This document shows positions 24,343 through 30,814 of a stretch of DNA of 64,000 nucleotides, piece after piece. How positions within the stretch are numbered: the first letter of the stretch is position 1; every line of letters starts with the position of its first letter. The notes below the pieces were generated by a model. It had not been told where the DNA came from. It did not search any database and worked only from the letters and a program-made list of their open reading frames with translations. Source of the DNA: Chromatiaceae bacterium (GTDB lineage: Bacteria > Pseudomonadota > Gammaproteobacteria > Chromatiales > Chromatiaceae). The DNA is taken from assembly GCA_024235395.1 (NCBI GenBank), contig JACKMK010000001.1, positions 806,001-870,000 on the forward strand, in the 5' to 3' direction. The translations under genes were made by a program, and so were the position numbers.

Positions 24343-25039
24343 TACTAGAACGATGCGCGCACCGGAACAGACCTTCAGCTATCCCTACCCGCACCCCGCG
24401 GTAACCACCGACGTGGTCGTATTCACGATCCGCGAGGGGTGTCTGAGCATATTGCTGGTGAAGCGCGCCAACCCGCCCTACCAGGGATGCTGGGCGCTGC
24501 CAGGGGGATTCCTCGACGTCGACGAGGACCTGGACAACTGTGCAGCGCGCGAACTTCAGGAGGAAACCGGGATCGGCGGGCTGTACCTGGAGCAGCTCTA
24601 CACCTTTGGCAAGACAGGTCGCGATCCCCGCGAACGGGTGATCAGCGTGACCTACTACGCGCTGGTCCCTTTGGATGCCATCGCGACACCACGCGCCGCC
24701 AGTGATGCGGCAGCCGTGGGTTGGCATGCATTCGATGCACTGCCGCAACTAGCATTCGATCACGCCGAGATCATCGCGATGGCCCACCGCCGGCTGGTCG
24801 CCAAACTGGACTACTCGACAATTGCACTGCAGTTCATGCCGGAGTCGTTCACGCTCGGCGAGCTGCAATGCGTCTACGAGTCGCTACTGAACCAACCGCT
24901 CGACAAGCGCAATTTCCGCAAGCGCATTTTGTCGTTGGAGTTGATCGAGGAAACCGGTAAACAACGCCGCAATGGCAAACACCGCCCCGCGAGGGAATAT
25001 CGCGCACGGCACCCGAAACGGGTGGAGATCATCAAATGA
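24323..25039 (+). CDS. nrtR: NrtR-like Nudix/winged-helix regulator of NAD synthesis
   Basis: The 238-residue protein has an N-terminal Nudix domain with an intact Nudix box (GFLDVDED, then RELQEETGI) and a C-terminal winged-helix region (FTLGELQCVYESLLNQPLDK then NFRKRILSLELIEETG) typical of NrtR. NrtR represses NAD-biosynthesis genes and is released by ADP-ribose. Its stop overlaps the start of nadA by 4 bases, supporting NAD control. Unlike many NrtR proteins the Nudix box is complete, so hydrolase activity is possible. The start is uncertain: ATG 24323 lies in the operator, and ATG 24353 (228 residues) would fit a transcript starting near 24331 better. Confidence 0.82.
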   Translation: MSVPTTLTRTMRAPEQTFSYPYPHPAVTTDVVVFTIREGCLSILLVKRANPPYQGCWALPGGFLDVDEDLDNCAARELQEETGIGGLYLEQLYTFGKTGRDPRERVISVTYYALVPLDAIATPRAASDAAAVGWHAFDALPQLAFDHAEIIAMAHRRLVAKLDYSTIALQFMPESFTLGELQCVYESLLNQPLDKRNFRKRILSLELIEETGKQRRNGKHRPAREYRARHPKRVEIIK

Positions 25040-26109
25040 GCGTACAACCCATTCATCCGCACCACAGGCTGCCGCACATCGAAGTGCCCAAGCATCCTGT
25101 ATGGCCGATCCTCTCTGCAAAAGAGAAGGACGCCATCAAGGGCCGCATAAAGGACCTGCTGAAGGCCAACAACGCCGTGCTGGTCGCGCACTACTACGTG
25201 GATGGCGACCTACAGGAACTCGCCGAGGAAACCGGCGGTTGCGTCGCCGATTCGCTGGAGATGGCACGCTATGGTACGAAGACCGACGCCGATACGTTGG
25301 TGGTTTGCGGCGTGCGTTTCATGGGCGAGACGGCAAAAATACTCAATCCGGAGAAGCGTGTACTGATGCCCGACCTCGGTGCGACCTGCTCGCTCGACGA
25401 GGGTTGCCCGGCCGATCTGTTCAATGCGTTTTGCGACGCCCATCCGGACCACACCGTGGTGGTCTACGCAAACACCAGTGCCGCGGTGAAAGCGCGCGCG
25501 GACTGGATGGTCACTTCGGGGATCGCATTGCCGATCGTCCGTCACCTGCACGCGCAGGGTGAGAAGATCCTCTGGGCACCGGACAGGCACCTCGGGCACT
25601 ATGTGCAGATGCAGACCGGCGCAGACATGCTGATCTGGAAAGGTAGCTGCGTCGTTCACGAAGAGTTCAAGGGCTTCGCGCTGGAACGCCTCAAGCGACT
25701 GCACCCGGATGCCGCCGTGCTGGTCCACCCTGAATCACCGCAGGAGGTGCTCGAACTGGCCGATGTCGTCGGCTCGACGACTGCGCTGATCAAGGCAGTC
25801 GCGCAGTTACCGAACGAGGAATTCATCGTAGCGACCGACGACGGCATCTTTTGGAAGATGCACCAGATGGCGCCGAACAAGAAACTGCTTTCCGCGCCAA
25901 CCGCCGGGGCCGGTGCCACCTGTGAGTCGTGTGCACACTGCCCCTGGATGGCGATGAACGCACTGCAGAATCTGGAGCAGGTATTGATTGACGGCAGCAA
26001 CACGATCAGCATCGACCCAGACGTGCGAAACCGCGCCGTGATGTCCATTCAAAGGATGCTCGACTTTGCCGCTGAACACGGCATCAGCGGCGCCCTTCCA
26101 AAAAAATAA
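25036..26109 (+). CDS. nadA: Quinolinate synthase A
   Basis: The 357-residue 4Fe-4S enzyme condenses iminoaspartate with dihydroxyacetone phosphate to quinolinate, an early NAD precursor. Visible features are VAHYYVDGDLQELAEETGG, the three cluster cysteines in ATCSLDEGCP, WKGSCVVHEEF and ATCESCAHCPWMAMN, and HPESPQEV. It is translationally coupled to the upstream NrtR-like regulator (ATGA overlap). The downstream PPK2-type gene starts 9 bases later and may belong to the same operon. nadB and nadC are not in the window. Confidence 0.97.
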   Translation: MSVQPIHPHHRLPHIEVPKHPVWPILSAKEKDAIKGRIKDLLKANNAVLVAHYYVDGDLQELAEETGGCVADSLEMARYGTKTDADTLVVCGVRFMGETAKILNPEKRVLMPDLGATCSLDEGCPADLFNAFCDAHPDHTVVVYANTSAAVKARADWMVTSGIALPIVRHLHAQGEKILWAPDRHLGHYVQMQTGADMLIWKGSCVVHEEFKGFALERLKRLHPDAAVLVHPESPQEVLELADVVGSTTALIKAVAQLPNEEFIVATDDGIFWKMHQMAPNKKLLSAPTAGAGATCESCAHCPWMAMNALQNLEQVLIDGSNTISIDPDVRNRAVMSIQRMLDFAAEHGISGALPKK

Positions 26110-26118
26110 GGAGATCCC

Positions 26119-27630
26119 ATGTTCGCTACCGCCAAGATTGGCCGCACCCTCAGCAAGGAGGCCTACAAGGCCGAGGTGGATGATCTGCGCACCGCATTGC
26201 TGGAGGCGCAGATAGCGCTACGCGAGCGCAACATACCCGTGTACCTGATCATCGCCGGCATGGAAGGCGCCGGTAAGGGTGAGGTGGTCAACGCGCTCGA
26301 CGAATGGCTCGACGCGCGTGGCGTGAACGTCTTTGCCTTCTGGGAAGAAAGCGACGAAGAAAGGCTCAGACCGCGGGCGTGGCGATTCTGGCGTGCCATG
26401 CCGCGTCGCGGTGAGATCGGCGTTTTCTTCGGCGCCTGGTATCTGCACCCCATCGAACAGCGATTCACCGGCAACTGGAACGACGCGAAGTTGGATCAGT
26501 GCCTGCGCGGTATCCGCGAACTCGAACGCATGCTCATCAACGACGGCGCGATGATCGTCAAGTGCTGGTACCACTTCTCGGAGAAGGATCAACGTCGCAG
26601 GCTGAAGGCCCTGGCGCGCAGCGATCGAAGCCGCTGGAAGATGCTGCCGAAGAAATCGAAGTTCAGCGAACAGTACCAGCGGTTCGAGGAGGTCGCCGAC
26701 CGCGTGGTGCGCAGTACCGACATAGGCCGCGCGCCCTGGCACATCATCGAGGCAACCGACCATCGTTACCGCAACATGACCACGGGTCGGATCCTGTTGC
26801 GGGCCATGCAGGAAGCGATCGCCCAGGCGCCGCACGATGAACGGCGTGTCGAGGACACCCCCTCCGGCAACAATGGCGACATGTTGCCCAGCGCACCGGA
26901 GGCACGCATCTCACTGCTCGACCGGATCGATCTCGCTCAGACGATCGAACGGGAAGACTATCGAACAAAGCTGCGTACACTGCAGGCCGAACTCAACGAG
27001 CTGGCGTGGCACGCGTACTCGCAGAAGATCTCGACTGTGCTGGTATTCGAGGGCGTCGACGCGGCCGGAAAAGGTGGCGCGATACGCCGGGTGACCCAGG
27101 CGGTCGATTCGCGGTTGCGCGAGGTGATCCCGATCGCCGCGCCGACCGACGAGGAAAAGGACCACCACTACCTGTGGCGCTTCTGGCGACACATACCGCG
27201 CGCCGGAAGAATGACGGTGTTCGACCGCTCCTGGTACGGCCGCGTGTTGGTGGAGCGGGTCGAGGGATTCACCAATCACGCCAATTGGGCACGCGCCTAC
27301 CTCGAGATCAACGACTTCGAGGAACAGATGACCGAGGCCGGGATCATCGTGCAGAAGTTCTGGTTGCAGATCAGCAATGAAGAGCAGCTGGCGCGCTTCA
27401 AGGCACGCGAGGACACGCCGTACAAACGCTACAAGATCACCGATGAAGACTGGCGCAACCGGGAAAAATGGGACCAGTATCGCGAGGCGGTCAACGAAAT
27501 GCTGGCGCGCACAAGCGCAAGCCATGCGCCGTGGAATCTTATTGCCGGCAACGACAAGCGTTTCGCGCGCATCCAGGTGTTGGAGATCGTGACTGCGGCA
27601 CTGCGTGAGGCGATGAAATCGAGCAAATGA
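26119..27630 (+). CDS. pap: Polyphosphate:AMP phosphotransferase (two fused PPK2 domains)
   Basis: The 503-residue protein consists of two PPK2 domains. The N-terminal one has Walker A GMEGAGKGEVV but reads FFGAWY where the catalytic lid/Walker B motif normally has DRSWY; the C-terminal one has both EGVDAAGKGGAI and FDRSWYGRVLVERVEGF. Family members phosphorylate AMP to ADP with polyphosphate, with activity residing mainly in the C-terminal domain. A good GGAG ribosome-binding site precedes the ATG. Placement directly after nadA might reflect nucleotide balance, but this is inference. Confidence 0.93.
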   Translation: MFATAKIGRTLSKEAYKAEVDDLRTALLEAQIALRERNIPVYLIIAGMEGAGKGEVVNALDEWLDARGVNVFAFWEESDEERLRPRAWRFWRAMPRRGEIGVFFGAWYLHPIEQRFTGNWNDAKLDQCLRGIRELERMLINDGAMIVKCWYHFSEKDQRRRLKALARSDRSRWKMLPKKSKFSEQYQRFEEVADRVVRSTDIGRAPWHIIEATDHRYRNMTTGRILLRAMQEAIAQAPHDERRVEDTPSGNNGDMLPSAPEARISLLDRIDLAQTIEREDYRTKLRTLQAELNELAWHAYSQKISTVLVFEGVDAAGKGGAIRRVTQAVDSRLREVIPIAAPTDEEKDHHYLWRFWRHIPRAGRMTVFDRSWYGRVLVERVEGFTNHANWARAYLEINDFEEQMTEAGIIVQKFWLQISNEEQLARFKAREDTPYKRYKITDEDWRNREKWDQYREAVNEMLARTSASHAPWNLIAGNDKRFARIQVLEIVTAALREAMKSSK

Positions 27631-27664
27631 CGGCACCTCGCCACGCGTCGGCGTCACGCTGCCC

Positions 27665-28057
27665 GTGACGATCCCCGGGGGCGATCACCAGACGCTGCGA
27701 GTCATCCATCAGACGTGCGCGTTGCTGTCGATCGTAGGCTTCGCATGGCGCGGTGGATTGATGTTGGCGGGATCGTCGATGCTGACGCATCGCTGGATGC
27801 GTCGCTGGCCGCACCTGATCGATACGCTGCTGTTGCTCAGCGGCGTATGGATGGTGTTCGATCTGCATCTCCATCCAGGCAACAGCCCCTGGCTGGCCGC
27901 CAAGCTGGCAGCATTGCTCATCTATATCGCACTGGGATTCGTCGCGCTGCGCCTGGGCAAGACGTACCGGGTGCGCGCCGCCGCCTTCGTCGCAGCGATT
28001 TCCTGCTTCGCATTTATTGTTGCAGTGGCGGTCACGCGCACGCCCTGGCCGTGGTGA
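27665..28057 (+). CDS. SirB2-like integral membrane protein
   Basis: The 130-residue protein has four hydrophobic helices and the SirB family pattern: an early LRVIHQTCALLSIVGF segment with a conserved His, RWPHLIDTLLLLSGVWM, PWLAAKLAALLIYIALGFVAL and a last helix. SirB2 proteins have unknown biochemical function despite the name. The start is a GTG; no better ATG is available before the first helix. It converges with the cytochrome b gene, leaving 3 bases between stop codons. Confidence 0.8.
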   Translation: MTIPGGDHQTLRVIHQTCALLSIVGFAWRGGLMLAGSSMLTHRWMRRWPHLIDTLLLLSGVWMVFDLHLHPGNSPWLAAKLAALLIYIALGFVALRLGKTYRVRAAAFVAAISCFAFIVAVAVTRTPWPW

Positions 28058-28060
28058 TGG

Positions 28061-28711
28061 CTATTTCCGGTTCAGATCGTCGATCCTGATCGACACCTGC
28101 GGCACCTCGGGTTTGACCAGGCCCTCACGTTCGACACGGAAATAGCGGTGGCCGTTGATCATCGCCGAGGTATCGGCTGCCTGACCTCGCAGATCCTGCA
28201 ACACCACGCTGTAGACGTGTGCCAGCGTCACGACGAACACCGCATTCGCCATCCACTGGTGCACGCGCGGCAGATAGAAAACCCCGACGACCGGTGTGTC
28301 CGGCATCAACCACCCGGTCAGCGCCGACAACGCCAGCAGCGCGAACCAGACCAGGTAGATCGGTTTCCACAGCGGGTTGTGGGCGTACCAGTTGGGCAGC
28401 GGGGCCTTACCGAGCGACAGATAAAACAGGGCGCTGTTCCGCAGGCCGGTCATCTCCGAAGGTTTCGGCACCAGGTGCTCCAGCCGTTCGGCGCCCTTGC
28501 CGGCAAAACCGAGAAACAGGCGCAGCGCCAGGCCGAACACCAACACAGCGGCCCCCAGGTAATGCACCTCGGCGGCCCCGGCAGCGACCGTCGGGGCATT
28601 GGCGATCAACCAGCCCGTTACCAGCATCAGCAGCGTGGCGCCGGCCAGCGCCCAATGCGCCACACGCAGCCAGCCGCTCCAAACCGGGACTCTGCGGATC
28701 TGTTCGGCCAT
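28061..28711 (-). CDS. Membrane cytochrome b (b561 / hydrogenase b-subunit type)
   Basis: The 216-residue protein has four to five membrane helices with histidines placed as haem ligands: WLRVAHWALAG, VHYLGAAVLVFGLALRLFLG, VHQWMANAVFVVTLAHVYSVV. This matches the Ni/Fe-hydrogenase b-type cytochrome and cytochrome b561 superfamily, which passes electrons between periplasmic partners and quinone. No hydrogenase or other catalytic subunit is adjacent, so its partner is unknown. The C-terminus (NGHRYFRVEREG) is cytoplasmic and typical of stand-alone members. Confidence 0.88.
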   Translation of the reverse strand: MAEQIRRVPVWSGWLRVAHWALAGATLLMLVTGWLIANAPTVAAGAAEVHYLGAAVLVFGLALRLFLGFAGKGAERLEHLVPKPSEMTGLRNSALFYLSLGKAPLPNWYAHNPLWKPIYLVWFALLALSALTGWLMPDTPVVGVFYLPRVHQWMANAVFVVTLAHVYSVVLQDLRGQAADTSAMINGHRYFRVEREGLVKPEVPQVSIRIDDLNRK

Positions 28712-28823
28712 CGGACGGTCCTCATTGGAAATCGGTGCGGCAGCATACCCCTTGGCGCCGAATCCGCAGCCATGACGGTTGTCAATCCCCTACCTTCCGC
28801 CGGGTCAAGCGCGGGTGGGGGCG

Positions 28824-29363
28824 TTACGTCGATGCCGCAGACTGCCGCGACATCCAGTCCGCAATGAAGGCCGTGACGTCTTCCGGCCGGTTCAGCGGCA
28901 ACACCGGGATCGCCAGCGCGGGCTGTATTTCGGCGTCGGCCGCAACCGCGATGACATCCGGGTCGTGCCGGCACAACATCGGATTGCCGAGCGCCGGTCG
29001 ACAGACCTCGATCTTCGCCAGGCGCGCCTCGCGAAACCCTTCGACGAGTACCAGGTCGAGGTGGGGAAGATCCAAGCGGGCGATCAGCTCGTCCAGCCGT
29101 GGCTCACTCACGCCGTCGCCCTCCTCGACCCAGAAGCGGCGATGGGGTGAGGCCAACAGCACCTGTTGGGCACCCGCGGTGCGCAGCCGGTGCGAGTCCT
29201 TCCCGGGGATATCGATCTCGAAGTCATGGTGCGAGTGTTTGACCACTGCACAGCGGATGCCGCGTTTGGTCAACAGCGGAAGCACCCCCTGCAGGAGGGT
29301 CGTCTTGCCGGTCCCCGAATAGGCGACAACGCCCAGCACTGCAACGGCCGCATCTGTGATCAC
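28824..29363 (-). CDS. mobB: Molybdopterin-guanine dinucleotide biosynthesis adaptor MobB
   Basis: The 179-residue protein has the P-loop VVAYSGTGKTTLLQGVLPLL near its N-terminus, then VVKHSHHDFEIDIPGKDSHR and LVLVEGFREARLAKIEV, all hallmark MobB sequences. MobB binds GTP and assists MobA in making the bis-MGD cofactor of molybdoenzymes. The GTG at 29363 is preferred because GAGGAA lies 6 bases upstream and the P-loop begins soon after; the frame stays open to an ATG at 29423. mobA is not next to it. Confidence 0.93.
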   Translation of the reverse strand: MITDAAVAVLGVVAYSGTGKTTLLQGVLPLLTKRGIRCAVVKHSHHDFEIDIPGKDSHRLRTAGAQQVLLASPHRRFWVEEGDGVSEPRLDELIARLDLPHLDLVLVEGFREARLAKIEVCRPALGNPMLCRHDPDVIAVAADAEIQPALAIPVLPLNRPEDVTAFIADWMSRQSAAST

Positions 29364-29514
29364 AGGCAATTCCTCATCGGTCTCGGGCGCTCGAATATGC
29401 CGGCTCGCCGTGACTCGCGGCAAGGCCCAGACGCGGCGTCCGCAGCAACCGCCGGCGGGGACAGCCGACGCAGATCGGCTGCAGCCACGCCAGGTGAGGC
29501 TCCGACGGGAAGAT

Positions 29515-29551
29515 AAAAAAGCCGCCGTTCCAAGGAGGTTGGGACGGCGGC
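29515..29551 (-). terminator. Rho-independent terminator with CCUCC loop
   Basis: On the minus strand an 8-bp GC stem (GCCGCCGU/ACGGCGGC), one mismatch, a further CCAA/UUGG stem and a 5-base CCUCC loop are followed by six Ts (29520-29515). It ends the predicted small RNA and insulates mobB from transcription further right. Confidence 0.85.
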
Positions 29552-29610
29552 ATGGGCCAAGTCTGGCTATATCGACAGAGAGTTAGGAGAAATCACCGCG
29601 AAGCGATTTC
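29515..29610 (-). ncRNA. Predicted sigma-54-dependent small RNA (~96 nt)
   Basis: On the minus strand a -24/-12 element predicts transcription start at 29610-29611, exactly at the base of an 8-bp hairpin (29589-29610, arms GAAAUCGC and GCGGUGAUUUC-like with a G-U pair). A pyrimidine-rich single strand with UCUCCU follows, then a short stem GCCA/UGGC, then a strong terminator whose apical loop is CCUCC. Both UCUCCU and CCUCC are complementary to Shine-Dalgarno sequences, suggesting translational repression. No ORF of note is contained. The alternative is a terminated leader of mobB, whose start lies 150 bases downstream. Confidence 0.5.
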
Positions 29611-29621
29611 AGTTATCCTGT

Positions 29622-29638
29622 TGCAGTTGCTATGCCAA
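29622..29638 (-). promoter_or_regulatory. Sigma-54 (-24/-12) promoter
   Basis: The minus strand reads TTGGCATAGCAACTGCA. The invariant GG and GC dinucleotides are exactly 12 bases apart, as sigma-54 requires, and 14 or so of the surrounding consensus (TGGCAC-N5-TTGCA) positions fit except two. Predicted start is about 29610, where the hairpin of the small RNA begins. Confidence 0.6.
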
Positions 29639-29968
29639 AATTATTTTTGCTTTGCAACATAGGAACTTGGCAAAACGGCGACGCGTTGAACGGCACGACT
29701 GCACCGGCATAGACGCACCAGCTTTGGGTGCTCTCCGGGGTTTTGCACCAAGCCCGGGCGCTGCGTCGATGGGCGGTCGCCAGCGCTGCGTGCGGGATGG
29801 CGGGGTCACACGCGGACCCATGGTGGCGGCTTGTTCCCGGTTGCGCGCTGACGTTTAATCCACGCCTGGGTGTGGACAGCTACCGCCGCGCGATCGATCA
29901 CCGCGGGCGCGGCATGCGGGACCATCGACCGACAAAACTTTTTTCCTCCGTGCCGGACTAACTGTTGC
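29639..29968. other. Non-coding interval upstream of the sRNA promoter and the TlpA-like gene
   Basis: About 330 bases without a supportable gene lie between the sigma-54 element and the thioredoxin gene. A 63-codon minus-strand frame (29630-29821) overlaps the promoter and has no family signs. The space is suitable for enhancer sites of a sigma-54 activator and for the promoter of the rightward gene; I could not identify individual sites. Confidence 0.4.
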
Positions 29969-30439
29969 ATGAACAGCCCCTACCGCCTGCTCCTGATCGC
30001 CTGCATGACGATGACACTCTGGCTGCAGGCCCAGGCCGATCCGGCGGATTTCAGTCTCAACGACCTGGACGGCAATCCGGTCAGCCTCGCCGATTTCCGC
30101 GGTCGCTGGGTGGTGGTCAACTTCTGGGCATCCTGGTGCAGCCCCTGCGTGCGCGAGCTGCCTGAGCTGTCTGCGTTCCAACGGCAAAACCCGGACGTTC
30201 AGGTGCTGGGTATCAACTTCGAGGAGACTTCGGCCGACAAGGCCCGCGAGTTCCTGCGGCCGTTCGGGATCAATTTTCCGATCCTGATGATCGGCAACAC
30301 ACCGCTGGTGCCGTTCGAGCCGCTCGAAGGACTGCCGACCACCGTGATCGTCGATCCGGGTGGCGAGATCGTCGAGCGACACATGGGTCCGGTAGGCGCG
30401 AGCTATCTGAAAAGCATCCTGCAGCGCCACCAGCCCTAG
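29969..30439 (+). CDS. Exported TlpA/ResA-like thioredoxin-fold protein
   Basis: The 156-residue protein has an N-terminal signal or anchor (YRLLLIACMTMTLWLQAQA), then a thioredoxin fold: DFSLNDLDGNPVSLADFRGR, NFWASWCSPCVRELPEL with the CSPC active site, GINFEETSADKAREFL, and the cis-Pro region LEGLPTTVIVDPGGEI. Such proteins reduce periplasmic disulfides, often for cytochrome c maturation. ATG 29969 is chosen because it directly precedes the signal sequence. It has no operon partner on the same strand. Confidence 0.88.
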   Translation: MNSPYRLLLIACMTMTLWLQAQADPADFSLNDLDGNPVSLADFRGRWVVVNFWASWCSPCVRELPELSAFQRQNPDVQVLGINFEETSADKAREFLRPFGINFPILMIGNTPLVPFEPLEGLPTTVIVDPGGEIVERHMGPVGASYLKSILQRHQP

Positions 30440-30624
30440 GCACGCGGGAGATCCCACGCCGTTCGGTCACCACCGGGGCCTGGGGCGGCAGTCCCGTCTC
30501 GCCCTTCGGACCCCTACCCATTGACCGCCGCAACGTCGGCAAATTGGCGGCATCCGCCAAGCCCCCTCGGCCACTCCGGGTAAGTCACTGAATCAGCGAA
30601 GGAACAGTCGCTTCCTACGCCGCC

Positions 30625-30722
30625 ATCCACAGTTCCTGCACAGATTCCACACGGTTTTCCACAGCATTTTTGCACAAGATGTTGTGGTTGACACTTGAGA
30701 GACAGCGTATATATTGTGTTTC
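30625..30722 (+). promoter_or_regulatory. nrdA promoter with DnaA box and paired NrdR-box-like sites
   Basis: A DnaA-box-like TTTTCCACA (30655-30663) is followed by palindrome ACAAGATGTTGT (30674-30685), -35 TTGACA (30688-30693), 16-base spacer, and -10 TATATT (30710-30715) inside a second box whose right half is TATTGTGT. The two box centres are 32 bases apart. NrdR represses ribonucleotide reductase genes from such paired boxes, and DnaA acts at nrdAB in E. coli. A near-copy lies at 14061-14157 on the other strand. The leader to the nrdA ATG is about 93 bases. Confidence 0.8.
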
Positions 30723-30814
30723 GAGCAGGCGTCAGGCAGTACCTCGGCGACCCCGCCAGATCGCGCAATGCGGTCAGCCCGCTCGACAACTACACCATCC
30801 CAGGAGGAGTCTTA

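Noticed and set aside
29630..29821. 63-codon minus-strand frame upstream of the small RNA
   Set aside because: It overlaps the sigma-54 element, has no ribosome-binding site and a random basic composition.
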